A DNA stretch of 64,000 bases from Pseudorasbora parva (GCF_024679245.1 NC_090172.1:4679446-4743445); one strand, 5' to 3'. Shown: positions 1 through 58,309, counted from the stretch's first letter. Numbers and translations: made by a program. The notes: a model not told the origin generated them from the sequence alone.

Positions 1-1419
1 ATGTAAATGCTTGTTTTCCCTGGCAATGACTTATTATTGTTATTAAGGATTCATGGCAACTGGAAAAATGCAACATTTTTAATTTCCTTTTTTTCTTTCT
101 CTTCCAAAAAACCTTGTATGGTACAAACACCCCGCTGAACCCATCTGTTTCTAAACAGAGCTGCATTTTTCTGAGGGCTGGTAATCTGCAGGTTGTGTGT
201 GTGTGTGTGTGGCAGTATGGAAGGTGATGGAGTGAGGAAAAGCCAGACGAGAGTTTGGACACACTGTAGATGTCACACACGGGGGTTGATGGCTCTTTAG
301 TTGTTACTGGACTTTGCGAGTGTGCTCCGGTTCCAGGTATGCGTGTAGAAAAGTGATAGACAAAGATTCGATGTGTGTCTGAGCACAGACAAGGTGATGG
401 ATCTGAGAGCGTACAATGCTGATTTGGGCTATATTTGTGTTTATATCTCAGCTGAGGAGCCCTTGGAGCCATAAAACATAAATAGTATGTCTCCGCTGAG
501 GCCTCTCACTGTGTTCATATGACACTTTAACTAGGCCTGTGTGCCAGACACCGCTAACAGCAGAGCAAATATGCTTGGCTTATTTATGGCCACAGAAAGA
601 GCCCTCGAGCAGCTTTCCAACATCTCTGCTTTGTTTACAAGATTCATCACTCAATGCTAGGAATATTGATGTGATTTAGTTGACATTGTGAAGCCTGTAG
701 CTGTGACTAAACTCAAAGGATTTATTCAGTTTGAGAATGAAGAAATGTCATTTCACCAAAATAAAAAATAAAGTAGTTTTATGATGCACCAGATGACCGT
801 GCTTGAAATGCAATACTAGATTACTGAATCGGGTTTCCTCAACTTCAGACATTTCTATCTCCCAGCGGATGATTTTTAATAAAACATTGTTATAAAATTA
901 TTAAATTGGATCGCAGTGATTTGTACATGTTGACTTTATTTTTATGCTTGTACCAGATGAAAACTTTGAATTATTTGTTTAACTGTGATTATAAACTATG
1001 ATAATCTGACATTTGTCTTTTCGTTTTTATTTTATTTTTAATTTGATAATATTGCTAACTGCATACATTTAGGCACGTGTGTGTTTTTTATTTGAGTTTT
1101 ACTATTCCACACCCATTTCCTTTAATAAATTGATTTTACACTAGTAACATAAAATAATAGTTTCTTTCGGGACCTCTTGGACAAAAATTTCCACATTGAA
1201 ACCCAATAAAACTTTTGCAATTTTAAATCTTAGGCCCATTTAGCTGTACAATGATGCTGTCTTTTAGACTGGGTAAACCCTGCCCGATCTGCCGGCGATT
1301 TGATTTCACATGGCAAACCATTAATTTCTACTGCTTCTGTTACACTTTTGCGGGATACAATCACGGACTGGCTTATCCACCTGCCACACTATTGGCAGGT
1401 TTAACACGATGACAAATAG

Positions 1420-2150
1420 AGAAGCAATCATAGACAGTAAAAGAAATGGACAGAGCGTTTCCATAGACTTCAACGGCGGAAAGTGAGGTCAACTAGAAGC
1501 GCTCACTTCCTGATGGCTGAGCGAACTGCGCAGGCTCAGACTGAGCTTGACGACGTAGATGTGACGTGAGCCTCCTGTCTGACAGCTGTAGGTCTTCTAG
1601 TAGTTGTGGAAAGTAAAATCTGAATCACGTTGTTTAAATGTTTTCTCCCGTTGCTTTTGGCTCACTATCGGCTTCTCCCCATTCTTCCCCCTTGACTTTG
1701 TCTCCACGTCCCCCCGACTGCCTCATAGACAGTAAAGATTGCTCCCGAGCGTCTCCTCCTGTCTATACGGTAATTTCTCAACTGTGCGACAGAGTCGCGT
1801 TGGTTATGACTCAATCGTTAGCCTATTTTTACAAAAACAGCTTCTGCGGGGCGATAGTGTAAGATACAAGGTAATGGAGCCTTTTATGCATTGTCGTGTT
1901 TCTTTAGAAATAAACAACGGACAAACGGAGTCTTTAAACGCCTCAGATGTAAAGTTATTCACTGTCAAAGTGACTCAAAAATGAATGGGAGTCAATGGGA
2001 TGCTAACAGCAGGTGATGGCTTGGTTAGCAATGGCAGCCCCTATGGGTGGTACGCTTTCCGAGCGCTAGATTACCCCCTTGGAAGCAATGGATCGTTGCC
2101 CGTTGATCACGCCTCTTGTCTGATTGGTTGAAGGACTATCCAATTGCATG
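1420..2150. repeat. unclassified interspersed repeat-like block
   Basis: ATAGACAGTAAA occurs near 1431 and again at 1726. The block around 1985-2090 (GGGAGTCAATGGGATGCTAA and the following 80 bases) resembles a dispersed cyprinid repeat I have seen, but I cannot define ends or class. Confidence 0.35.
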
Positions 2151-2809
2151 CAGTCTTTTTGAATAATGCTCATTGATCAGAACTCTTGTGCAGGAGAAAA
2201 TACAGAGCAGACTCTCCAGACAAATGTTCAATCTTAAATTGAGTATTACATTGAATTCAGTCTTTGTAAATAGGCTTTCATTCGCTTGGCAAGGCGTAAA
2301 AAAAAATTTTGAATAACATTTTTACTATATAGTGCCCTTTTCTCAGGTTGGACCCATTTAAACAAATACTCACTGTTTGAACTTTTTTTTAATTGACACA
2401 AGGGTTAAAATTTCAAGAATTATTGTGTGTAAATAATTAATATACATTTTCTGTGCTCGACGTGAGCACTGAGCGTGACGTGATAAAGCTAAGTGAAACA
2501 CAGACGAACTGAGCTTTTTGATTAAATATGTGGATAGACGTGCATTATGTGTAGTGTTTTATAATAAACTAAACACTACACCTGCTTCGCATTTCTCATT
2601 CTTTATTGCTATAAAAATGCCAATGAAAAACACAAACAGAACATATATCATTATATAATATTTACTTGGGTTCATGTTTCATCTGTAGAAACGTTTCTCT
2701 CAGTAGTTTATGAGTGGGACCATGTGGATCTCACATCCAGGAAATGAGCGCAACATCATCATTCGAAAGGGCGGGAGTTATGATCACTTAATATGATTGT
2801 AATAACGTT

Positions 2810-3170
2810 CATAGAAATAGGAAGGAAGGAGGCGGGAACCGGCGAACATTCAACAACTTTTATTAAATAAACAAACAAAACTAAAGTAAACCGCGGGCAG
2901 CCCCTCACGGACGACTGCCCACACACACATAACAAAACTCAACGTAAAGTCCAGGCCTGGTCCTCTCTCGTCCTTGACTGGTGTCGCTCGTCCTTAAATG
3001 CCTCCGAGCTCCCTCATGAGAGGACTCGAGACCGGTGTGGCTCGCAGGTGATGCTCTTTCACAAGCACGTCCCCGGTCTCACTCGCTCCTCCCATGTCTC
3101 TCGCTCGTTCCCCTCGCCACAATGATTGACAAGTCAAGAGCGAATGAGCTCTGTGACTCATAACAGACAC
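2810..3170. repeat. unclassified GC-richer repeat-like block
   Basis: A compositionally distinct block (CGCGGGCAGCCCCTCACGGA, CTGCCCACACAC, then CT/CG-rich) in AT-rich surroundings. It resembles a transposon fragment, but no termini or coding region were found. Confidence 0.3.
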
Positions 3171-3459
3171 ACACGGAAGAAAAAACAGCCGTTTCAAGCT
3201 CTTCAGATCGCATTATTCAGTGAAAAAAAGAATAGAAATGAATAAATCTGTTCTCAGACACCAATGAGCATCAGCTCAAATCTAATTGGATGGCTCGTTT
3301 TATCGCAGGGCAACGGGGAAAAAACAACACACAGGTTGGAAAAACACACTTTCTTTGTAAGTTGAATACAGAAGACTATGCGCCTGAAGCTAGATATTTT
3401 ACTTTATAACATGTTAACAATTAATATTTTTCTTACACAAATGCATCAATTCACTTTAG

Positions 3460-3692
3460 AAGGCCTTTATTAACCCCCGGAGCCGTGTGGAGTTATATGA
3501 TGGATGGATGCACTTCTATGGGCTTCAAACTTTGGGCTGCCATTCACTGCCATTATAAAGCTTGAAAGAGTCAGGACATTATTTAAAATAACTCTGATTC
3601 TGAAAGAAGAAAGTCATATACACCTAGGATGACTTGAGGATGAGTAAATCATGGGATAGTTTTCGTTTTTGGGTGAACTAACCCTTAAGTAG
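3460..3692. repeat. fragment of a TTAA-type mobile repeat
   Basis: It begins AGGCCTTTATTAACCCCCGG and ends TTTTTGGGTGAACTAACCCTTAAG, the terminal motif shared by the elements at 31193, 40203, 40983 and 49346. The first part recurs at 60615 (AGGCCTTTATTAACCCCC), so this is one dispersed family. Confidence 0.55.
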
Positions 3693-4734
3693 TCTCATTT
3701 TTACCCACCATTGAAACAAAGTGCTAGCGCTGGTACTTTTCTGTGTCTACAAATACTTTTCTCAAAGGGGCACAGTGATATTTTTGGTATTGGGACTGAG
3801 CATGACAAATGGGACTGAAGAGCATGTCAGAAAATGAATGATTTAGCGGATGGACTTGAGCACGAGGGCTTTGATGGAGCAGGCGGAGGTTTGGCAGGTG
3901 CTGGAGGCAATGGGGCGGCTGCTTGCTGACCCGAGGGCTGGTATTGTTGGGTATAGACATACAGTAATGACGTGCCAGATGGGCCTTCGCAGCGAACACA
4001 GAGGAAGTCCCCTGCCAGCCTCACGCTGCGACCCGTAATCCTGCGCTCTCGTGCCCGTTTCTCCCCCTAAATCTGCCCTGCTGCTCCGGCTTTCATCTCT
4101 CAGACTATGGAAGCAAGACGTCTCAGGAGACGAAGCTCTGCCCTGCATCACGTGAGAGACCTGTTTAATCTCAACAGGGGTGTGGATGGTCTTTAATCCG
4201 TCATCATCTCATATTCATGATGTTTACTTTGAAGAGATAGATTGCTGTCATCGCTGCAGTGGCACACGCTTCAGATCGACTGCGAAACCGCTGCGGGCGG
4301 GCCAGCCGGATCGCCAATGAAAAATGACAAAGACCATCGCGTACTTGACTTATTGAATATCATAGTAGCTCTGCTTATTAAAAACGCTTCTTTCTGTGTC
4401 CTTCCTTTGCTTTGTCTATATTTGCTTCAACAAAATGGGTTGAATTGGCAGGAAAAGGCTCATGATATTTTAAGGGCACTTATCAGGAAATATATATTGG
4501 ATCTTTAAAAAAAAAAAAAAACATCAACAACAACAAAAGAACAGAAAAACGCTCTGATCTTTTTAAGGGGGTGTCTGTGTACGGAAAACTTTCTGTGTGT
4601 TTTGGCTGTTTATTCACGTACACGATAACTGCAAACTTTTGAAAGCGGGTATCAAAGTGCACATTTTTTGGAAACGATACTGTTATCGCCGTGTTTCTGT
4701 TACGGAATAAGAATTAAAGTAATTGAGACTTTTT

Positions 4735-5612
4735 ATCTCACTTGAAAATTCACATATAATTCAGACTTTATAACTTGTAATTTTGAGTTAATAACCACAA
4801 TTCTACATAATATTCTTTATAACAGAATTGGGAGATGAAAAGGTGCAATTGCCGTTTTTCATTGGGGGATTAAATCAGAATTTTGACCTTTTTTTTCTTC
4901 TTCTTGTATTTCCAAGAATTCAGAATTGTGAGTTATAAAATTGGAATTGCAAGAAATCATTCAGAAATACAAAATATAAATTTTGACTTTTTTTGAGAGT
5001 TATGGCTGTGGCATCTTGAGAGTCAGAAATGTAAGATATAAACTTGCAATTGTGAGTTATAAAGTCAGAACTGTGAGTTATGAATTCAGAATTGAGTAAT
5101 AACGTCATAATTATGAGAAATAAAGTCAGAACTGTGAGTTATAATTTCAGAATTCAGTAATATCATCAGAATTATGAGGAAAAAAAGTAATAACTGTGAG
5201 TTATAAAGTCAGAAATTAGTAATAATGTCACATTTTTTAGATATAAACTTGGAATTGTAAGTTATAAAGTCAGAATTTAGTAATAATTCAGAACTGAGTG
5301 AAATAAAATCAAAGTTGTGAGATATAAAGTCAGAATTATGAGATAAAAAAGTAATAACTGTGAGTTATAAAGTCATTAATTAGTAATAATGTCAAATTTG
5401 TGAGATATAAGCTTGCAATTGTGAGTTATAAAGTCAGAAAGAATTTAGTAATAATTCAGAATTGTGAATAAAGTCAGAATTGTGAGTTATATATTCTGAT
5501 ATAGATATAGATATATATTCTGTCTATGTTCCAGAATTGTGAGATATAATAAAGTCTGATTTGTAAAATTAAAACTTGCAGTCGCAAGAAGAAGTCAGAA
5601 TTATGAGATAAA
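4735..5612. repeat. degenerate ~21-bp tandem repeat (GTCAGAATTGTGAGTTATAAA-like)
   Basis: Dozens of imperfect copies of AAAGTCAGAATTGTGAGTTA, with variants such as TCAGAATTTAGTAATAATG, run through the block. It is an old, mutated minisatellite without coding potential. Confidence 0.8.
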
Positions 5613-6044
5613 TTACCAATGACCTTTTTAAATAAGAGAATCTATAAGAGAGTAAACCCTTGAGAAGTGTGATTTGTGTGGCCAGTTCTCCTCTTCAAAC
5701 ACTCCTGTAGAGCTGTTAGCCTGTGTCTATAGATCAAGAGCTGCTCCGTGTTTCAGCATCAGTCAAACCTGTCCCATTTCATGACATGAGTGCCGGTGAA
5801 GAACATCAACCCTAGAAAGAATGAATGATATAACCCACTTTTTATGCCTCCACACAGTATGAAAAAAGTCTTCATCCCCTCACGATAACAGCATGATCCC
5901 TCAGATCAATAATGGAGAGGTGTTAGATTTAATGCCAATGGATGAAGTCTGTGTGTGTCACATCTCCTGTACCGTGGCCATTTCAATCTATACCCAATCT
6001 GTGTAAGATGAAAGAAGGAGCTCACTAAGTGTTCATTAGCAGTG

Positions 6045-6171
<127 letters not shown>

Positions 6172-7134
6172 CACGGAGGTGAGGGAGGCCATTTTTCCTA
6201 CATTTATGTTTTCCCATGTCCTCATGTTGTACAATGGATATTATTGGTGACCTACATATACAGTCATCATTGCTCTGAGCGACCGTTTCTGTTTAAAAGG
6301 AGAAACTCATTCGCATACTCACGAAATAGTATTAAACGCATAATTACATCGATTTAGGTTAAGAATAATTATTTTACAATTCCATTTTACACCAAAGGCC
6401 TTGTGACCTTTTTGCTTGGCTTCAGTGTGTATCATTAATAAGGCGAAGTCACCATCTGTACCAGTGGCAGCAGCTATTGCTCTCCGCTATGAATAGAATG
6501 GGTATTAATCTTCTGCCGCTAACCACCGTACATCACATGACTGCATTCACCATCAGACAGACTGAAGCCGATGATCCTGATAACATACTTGACACATTTA
6601 TGTTGCATTGTGGATGAGGATGTTAAAACTTCTGCTCTGTGTATTTTTAAATAGTTTAGTGCTTGAGGTCACTGTTTCTTGCACACCGCCCGCTAAAGTA
6701 TGTACTCTTTTTGTGAAGAAGTGTAGCAGAAGAGTCGCAAGCTTTGGGACATATACGTCGTCATCTTTAACGCTTAGTCACGTGCATCCTGTCATCGTTT
6801 AAACTGCCCTGTCAATCACTGTCACAGTTCAAATCCTCCACATTCAGTTTCATTTCCTACCGTATCGGAGAGAAATGAGAGTATGCGTCGATCTGCACTT
6901 CAAATTCTGAACGAAAACAGTAAACCATCTGATATCTCTGGAATACTTTTTTCAACATACTGCGATTTGGGACATACTAATTTTATTTTGAATACTGTTT
7001 AGGACGGATAGTATTCGAATAGAGATGCAGCAGTAGTGTCACATTGGCCAGCTGGAGTGCCCATGATATCCTCTGCTATCATTCAATGAACTATTAACTA
7101 TAACTATAACTATTATAACTATTAACCCATAAAC

Positions 7135-7460
7135 CTTTGCCTGGACGTGCTGATTACTTCCTCCTGTTATGTTTGCCTATTAATACCCTGTGTGTTCATT
7201 CACTCATTGTGAAGTCTTGTATGTGTGTCACTGCATTTCTGAGCAGCTCTCTCTTGTCTCTTGTGTCTTGGTTCTGACCTTCTGCCCGATTTCCTGGATT
7301 TCCCTGTTAGCCCGTACTTTCTTCCTCAATGTTTGCATTGGATTGTTTCCCTGTGTTTTTGACCCTTGCCTCACGTATGGACTACGATTGCTGATTACCC
7401 CTAACGAAAGCTGTGTTTGGATTGCCAACCCATGTTTCAGAGCGGTTCGTGACACATAGT
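7135..7460 (+). repeat. retrotransposon 3'-end or LTR-like fragment
   Basis: A pyrimidine-rich stretch (CCGATTTCCTGGATTTCCCT, TTTTTGACCCTTGCC, GGACTACGATTGCTGATTAC) resembles the tail or LTR of a common fish retroelement. Boundaries and class are from memory only. Confidence 0.4.
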
Positions 7461-8230
7461 GTGTTCTGAGCTTTTATAACGGACTATCTGTGCAAAATGA
7501 CTAAAATCCCAACTGTTTAATGTTGCATGAGTAGCATGAAAATCACCATAGGCTCGTTCACCAGTGCCCTCCAAATGTGTGATTTGATTTGCGTGAGGCG
7601 CTTTTATCATGACGCTGATGATAAAATGTGAAGCCCGTTTGAATACTATTGAGACTCTACTACTGACAAAAGTCAACATGATCTAAAACAGCAGGGTGTT
7701 TTCACACTTGAGTCCTTTTTAAAAGAACTGAACTCAGACTCCTTTAAGTGGACCAAGTAAAAAACGGATCCATTTCTCTTCATTGTCCCCATCCCAGAAA
7801 GAGGACTCATATCCTTTTTTTGTCCACTTAAGTAGGAATGTGGTCTCAGACCGTTTTGTGACTGTTGCTTTTTGGATGTAGTCCAGTTCAGTGTTTGTTG
7901 GTTGACACTATGGCCTATCCCACTCACTTACATTGTATCTGCCTCACAAAAAAAAATATTTGTTTGCAAAGATTATAATTAATCTTTATTATTAGTGACA
8001 GCTTAGATCTTACTGTGTGACGTTACAGCAGGGATCATGTTTGTACGTTCTGACAAGGAACTATATATATATGAATCATAAAGGACTATTATAAATGAAA
8101 CAGTGTGAGCCCGGCGTTAGTTATAGCAGTGAAAGAGTGTGTGCGTCGTAAGATGGAAGTAGCTAAACATTTAATATTTGATAAAAATGTTCAGCGACCA
8201 ACAGTGATATCAAGTGATGCTAACTATTTG

Positions 8231-8758
8231 TAGCCTGACAAGCCAGACCCACATCAAGATGTTTGGTCTGGAAACTCACCATAGACAGGGCTCAATCCGA
8301 GGGGCGGATACACGGTTGTCTTTCAAACTCCCTCTGCACGCGATAGGATAGCGCTACAACCAACCAGAGCAACGAAGGTGAAGGGGAGCTCGCTGACTGA
8401 TTAAACATTCGCCGTATCCGGTCGGCTAAACTCAGAACACATCTTCCCTTTTTAAGAATGACTTCAGTGCCGCTCTTTGTTCTTTTCTCAGAGGAAAGCT
8501 TAACTCCAAGTCTTCCAGAGGCGCGGGCAGAGCTGATTCGAAAGACCGCCGCCGTTCGCCAGTTTCTGTGTTACTAGAAGCACGCAAACGCAACTCGGCC
8601 GTCGTCATTATGGCCCCGCCTGCCGACTCTATACACAATGTGATTGGGCCGTCCAGATTCTGAGGAATACAGCTCAGATAGGAATTGAGAGTTGCTAGAC
8701 CACACTTGCGGGCAAATTAAATTTGCTGCCGCTAGGGTGCGTCTAGATTTCTAGGCTA
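8231..8758. mobile_element. non-autonomous DNA transposon, terminal TAGCCTGACA / CTAGGCTA
   Basis: The block starts TAGCCTGACAAGCCAGACC and ends GTGCGTCTAGATTTCTAGGCTA. TATTTG occurs at both borders and may be the target duplication. It is GC-richer than its flanks and has no transposase. Confidence 0.65.
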
Positions 8759-9314
8759 TTTGACATTTTTGGTGAAATTTAATTTTAAAAAAATGCCATT
8801 ATTTATGTAAATCATAACTGAATTTGACGTGACAAGAAACATTTAGATTTTTTGCATATTAGGCAGACAAAAAAAATGACTGAATGTGTGAGTATAAAAA
8901 AAAAAATTCAGCGCTGGGAAGATGAATCTGTATTTAAACTGGGTCATTAATGTAGTAGAAATGTGAAATTATTTTTGAGTTTGGTGCTTTCTAGACTGAG
9001 AAAAGACAGAAAATGTATTTTTGTCTCATTGGGATGAAAGACTACAATTCCCAGAATGCTTCGCTGCCCTGTGAGGCCATTCACAAAGCCACCGCTACTG
9101 GATTACTGTGACTGAGTTCAGAAAGTACAATTAAATACTGAACGTGTGTGTTCAATATAACGATCGAGTCACGATCATTTGAATATACTCCAGGGTTTCT
9201 ACTGATACAAAGCCATATGCTAATCGTTGAAGTAACCCTTTAAATAACCCCAACTTCCCCACGCAAAAAAAAAAAAAAAAAAAACACTTTGGGCCCCTCA
9301 ATGTCTAAGACATG

Positions 9315-9437
9315 GGGTGCGTCTCAATCCGCTCCCTGGTTTAGTAGTCAGTGTACTGATCAGGGAATCAACCCATTGACTTTTTTCTTGATCAGTGCCC
9401 TGACTACTGAACAAGGAAGCTGATTGATACGTACCCA
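9315..9437. mobile_element. palindromic MITE (GGGTGCGTCTCAATC...)
   Basis: The left arm GGGTGCGTCTCAATCCGCTC... and right arm ...AGCTGATTGATACGTACCC are imperfect inverted complements. The inner GTAGTCAGTGTACTGATCAG pairs with CTTGATCAGTGCCCTGACTA. It would form one hairpin. Confidence 0.7.
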
Positions 9438-10398
9438 TGGTCATGGCCTTGATTTGTTGAGATGTGAGAGAATAAGCAGCCTTGATGAACAGCTGATTTG
9501 TACGGAGTCATCTGATGACCAAACTAAATTGGAATTCACAAATGGAACAAATAAAGTGAGCCCGGATTGATTCATCCACAATGGACCTCCTCCTGAGATG
9601 GTTTTAGTTTGGTTTGCTTTGAAAGGGTGTGAGATCGTTTGGGGTTTTCAGATGTGGGCAAAAATCACACAAACCGCTCAGAGCCCTGAAAAGAAGTGTG
9701 TAAACACCCTAAAAAGGGGGTTAAACATCAGATTAGAAAGCTTTTTAAACTCTTCATGACCACCTTAACAAGGATGTTTCATGTTCTATTGCATTTATTA
9801 TAGTACATTTTGACTAACTTTATATCTTAATGGAATAGATCTTTCACTAGAAATTGATATTACAACTGTAGCATGTTTTAGCTTTCTAAATGTTTAGGTT
9901 GCCAGAGGAAGCAGAAAAGCTTCAGAGAGAATGTCACACACCACACACAGCTGAACCAGAGATAAATGCTGAGCGATATCATTTTTTTCTGCCTGCAGCT
10001 AGACAGATGAACATTGATGGCTCGTCTTTGTGGAAAACTGTAATTGCTACAACTAATGTTTAATTTGTTCTCCATCTAATGGATTTTGTCATTTAGGGGA
10101 AGCTATAAGCTAATGAGCGCCGCTATTAGTGTATATCATAGAGCTGTGCATTATCAGTCTCTTCTCCTTCTGTCTGTTCAGAGCTGAATAAGACACGAAG
10201 AGCACATCTCAACACAATACATCTCTCAGAAGGTGCTTTTAAACTCTCAGAGGTTTCTCTTTATAGCTCAAGAGACTTAATGAAGGCCTCAGATACATCA
10301 AGTCTCCTAAAATTCCTTAGAGAACATAAAACAGAGAGATCTTTGGCACACAGTAAGTCAAATTAAGCTGTGAATACTCTGCAGACCCAAAAGCTCTC

Positions 10399-10577
10399 TG
10401 TAAAAAAAAAAATTGACAAATTTCTAGTGGCTGATCACATCTAAGTTTTTCAGTTTGCCAAATTGAAATTCTGTGAATTGATGCAATTTATTTCACAGAA
10501 ACTCATTTTGACCAACTGAAAAATTTAGATGTGATCAGTCACTAGAAATTTGTCAATTGGGACCTGAATTTTACAGT
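10399..10577. mobile_element. hairpin MITE with ~45-bp arms
   Basis: ATTGACAAATTTCTAGTGGC... at 10412 is the inverted complement of ...CACTAGAAATTTGTCAAT ending at 10558, with few mismatches. The outer ends are CTGTAAAAA and TTTTACAGTG. Confidence 0.8.
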
Positions 10578-11173
10578 GCTTGGATTGTTCCCAACTTCAC
10601 ACACAAGTATAGTAGTCCTCACAAAAATATATGTACTCAACCAAAGCCATATGACATTCACAGAAACTCTTTTTCTTCCCATCAAGCGCCATGCCAGGTT
10701 GTTAACATATTTGAGCTAATAACAATATACTTTTTTTGGTGTAAATTTGAGATGAACCATTTTAAAAGTGAAAAATACACCACTTGCGAAAATACACCAC
10801 TTGCGATTCAGCTTTCCATCATTTTTCCACTTCAGCTGTTTTTCTCCAACTACATGCCTGACATTCTTCCATTATGATTGCATTTTTCATGATTATTTCA
10901 CTGTTTTGTTGATTTCCTGTCATGGAAGCCATTGTGTTATGTTTTTTTGTTTGTTTGTTTTCTTTGTTTGTTTTTCTTTTTATGTGTTCTCCTGTGTTTT
11001 GCTCTCCACCCCTCCCTCCCTGTATTTCTGTGTTACTTCACTATCCGCTCCCTCCACCTTTTATTCCTGCTTTCACTCACACACCCCACTGTCTGCACTC
11101 AAAGATGTATCCCTCCCCTCGCCCCCTCCTCCCACCTCACTGACCCGTGCCACTACTGACCATCTAATGCCAG

Positions 11174-55017
<43,844 letters not shown>

Positions 55018-55421
55018 GCACAATCCTCACAATAACACTAGACCTCACCCGCCACGGGGAGGACGGACAGCACGGAGGAGTTCTCAATCATTCGTTAAAC
55101 AGAGAGAGAAAGAGAAAAACTATAACCTTTGGGATCCCTTGCTTACTCTCAGGAAGGAGAAACCCATCAAACGAAGACAGTGGACATTCGGAGAAAGGAC
55201 ACGTGGTTACTTCGAGACGATTGCGATTTTTCTCTCAGCATCCTAAATGTTTCGTTTTATTTTAGTGGAGACCCTTTGAAAAGACACCATTTTATTATCC
55301 TACGAAAAAAGGAAAGCTACAATATGCTGGTGTACGTGTTGGTGCTCGTAAGGCACAATTTACAGTGTTTCATTTGTGTCTTTTTTTGCTATGTTTTTGT
55401 ATCTATATATCTATATATATA

Positions 55422-55508
<87 letters not shown>

Positions 55509-56888
55509 CCCCCGTTCCAGTGAGGTGAACGTCGGACATCGTCCTTTTTATTTCTGCAAGGCATTTTGTATTAAGCATTTTGATTGACGTCTCTTTCTCT
55601 TTTGTATGTCATATAATGTGCCATGTCTTATTATTTTCTTAAACATGTTTTGTATTGTTTTATATGCATATACACTTATCAGTTTGTATATATGTTTAAA
55701 ATGGACTTGTGTTGTCAGCACAGCAACGTTTCTGACCTCTCGTGACAGTTTCCGTTAAGTCAGAGACGCGTTGCTTTTTCAGTTTTGCAGTCCCCCTTCA
55801 ACATTTTGCCTGTTTTAAATGGGAGTTCCCTTCAGATATGCCTTATTAAATTTGTGTGGAATGGCAGAAATCAGTACAGCTGGAAAAATGTTTATCACAC
55901 AACACTGTGATATTTATTCTGTAATGCCGAACTGTTAACCGTAGACCTCCGTCACACATGCTGGACTTGGTGCTGATCCTCCAAACTTCAGGTTCTACAC
56001 ATTTAACTGATAAATGAATGAATTTGGTACATTGGAAAGTGCTTTGTATGGTTTATCTCCTCTTGCTGCATTGGTCTGAATCCTTTTATCAGAGCTTACG
56101 CAAACGTAATGAATGAACGACATTCACTGTGAGATTTTACAGGCCACATTCTTGGCACTCAATGCAACTTTTATGCAGAACTCCCAGTGATCATCTTTAA
56201 TTTTACATTATATTTCTTGTATTCGTTTCATATGAAGTACTTGTATAAAATCTCAATGTGCGAGGCAAAAACCCCAACTGTTCCTACCCTGCTGGATATG
56301 GTTTTGTTCTGTACTTTTACCCAAAGAAAATAAGAAACAGCAATCATCATTTTTGTTTCGTCTCCTCAAACATTTTCTTGAATGTCATTCTGGCTGTAAG
56401 AAATTCTGGGTAACTATAGGAACATGTTAAAAAGCTTGGTAAAAACAATACAACCTATTTGGGATAACCGATCAAGTTGTAGACAGTCAAAACTTTATTG
56501 CACTTTTTCAACAATTTCAAGAAAAAAACCTTTTTACATATCCTGTGTTTTGAATATAAAGCTCTATTTGTGTAACGTAGTGTCATAGTTTAGCATAGGC
56601 AGCTGGTCTTATTTGTTTTGCCTCTGAAATAATATTTGAGCGGCAGGTTTTACTGTGTTGCATATGCAGAATTCTGTTGTTGCTTATTTCTGTACAGATC
56701 TTCTCGCTGTCTCTAGAAATACTCTGTGGCTTTTTAAAAAAATATCCTGAAAACACTGCTTTTGTCTGTTTATTTACATACACCCCCCCCCCCTTACCTT
56801 CATTTCACAGTATTTCCACACCATTTAAAATATCTCTAATATATGATTACTGAATGAGAAGTTAGCTAATGCGAACAAACATTCATCT
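55018..56888 (+). other. neo1: probable neo1 3'UTR and unique downstream sequence
   Basis: No coding similarity is seen after the stop. The stretch is mostly unique apart from a (TA)n tract at 55424-55506. Weak poly(A) candidates are ATTAAA near 55846 and AATATAAAG near 56553. The first canonical AATAAA (57477-57482) lies inside a repeat element, so the true transcript end is uncertain. Confidence 0.5.
55424..55506. repeat. (TA)n tract in the probable 3'UTR
   Basis: Starts about 400 nt after the stop codon, with one ACTA interruption at 55434. Confidence 0.97.
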
Positions 56889-57806
56889 AAAAGGGTCCTA
56901 TAATGCAACTTTTTACAAGATGTAAAATAAGTCTCTGATGTCTCCAGAGTGTGTATGTGAAGTTTTAGCTCAAAATACACCACAGATCATATTTATAGCA
57001 TGTTAAAATTGTCACTTTTTGAGGGTGAGCAAAAATGCACCGTTTGTGTGTCCCTTTAAATGGAAATGAGCTGCTACTCCCTGCCTCCTTTCTAGAAGGG
57101 GGCGGAGCTTCAAGAGCTCATGTTAACAGCTCTGATTACCTCAGGCAGAAAAAAAATCTGAAACTGTTCAGTCTTTTATGTTCAAACTGGAGTCAGACAA
57201 TGATGGAGAGACTCAAGAAGAAGAGACAACATGTAGAATGAGACGGGACATTTCTGAATGGATAGTTGATGAATTTGAGTTATCACTCGTCAAGTCATTG
57301 ATTAGCATATTCTGTCATGATAATCTGTATAAATCGCTTATGTGGGAACTGATGTAAGACGCACAGAATATCTGCTGATGAAGAGAGTTTAGTTTAGAGT
57401 TTAGTTACGGTTATAACTCATGTTGCCGTCATGCTTTTATGACATGCTATAGCATTTGTGTTTGTATTGAATTGAAATAAATGTGAAAAGACGGATGACG
57501 GCTTGAGCAACTCCAACATGTGCTCGACTACAACAACTCTTCCTCTTCTCAACATGGCCTTTGTCACTTGTTGCCGGGGGCGGGGTTTATGTAAATTGTA
57601 GGGTTAGTGATGTCACTAACCCATGAGGAAGCTAATTGTAGTCCCTACCAGCCGATTGTTGTAGTCCTTAAAGTGATTTCTGTGAAAGAAAATATCTCGC
57701 TTTGCGTTGATCTATGAGCATGTTCTTGCCTTTGTTTATGCTCAAACAGCAACATTACACACTAACCAAAGTTAGAAAAGTCAAATCAATCAAGGACCCC
57801 TTTAAA
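56889..57806. mobile_element. DNA element with AAAGGGTCCT / AGGACCCCTTT ends
   Basis: The left end TAAAAGGGTCCTATAATGC and right end TCAAGGACCCCTTTAAA are inverted. The interior resembles a dispersed fish repeat (GGGGGCGGAGCTTCAAGAGC). It contains AATAAA at 57477, which could be used by neo1. Confidence 0.65.
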
Positions 57807-58153
57807 TTAAAACTGTGTAACGTTAGTCGACCCAGGATGAGCTAAAGGACTGTGAGGCGTTGGGGGTGTTGATGGACTCGTTATGAATCAGATCTGGATG
57901 TAGTTTTTGACAAAACAGCTTTTCGCTCAAAATGTTGCTTTTTTTTTAAAGTGAACATGCCCACTTTTAGTGTTGATTAAAAAAATGCACGAAGCTAGAA
58001 TTAAATGGTTGTTTTTGGTTTAACCGTTTAGCTTTTTTTATATTGTGTTCAGATATTCATAGAACTAAATATTGTGTAGGCCATGAAAGTTGTCAAAATT
58101 ATGAGAAAAAAAAACTGGTGATGACTGGCAATTTTACATTAATCACATTATAA

Positions 58154-58158
<5 letters not shown>

Positions 58159-58238
<80 letters not shown>
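58159..58238. repeat. (TA)n tract, 80 bp
   Basis: Uninterrupted TA repeat in intergenic DNA. Confidence 0.98.
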
Positions 58239-58242
<4 letters not shown>

Positions 58243-58309
58243 TGTAGTTGCCATTGTTTTTGATAATTTTCAACATTTTAATGGCCCATGGCCCTCATAA
58301 TGACCCTCT

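Noticed and set aside
3827..4151. Possible exon at the GC-rich block, either strand (e.g. Pro-rich APLPPAPAKPPPAPSKPS on the minus strand)
   Set aside because: Several frames are open only because of composition. No Ig-domain cysteine/tryptophan pattern and no family similarity recognised.
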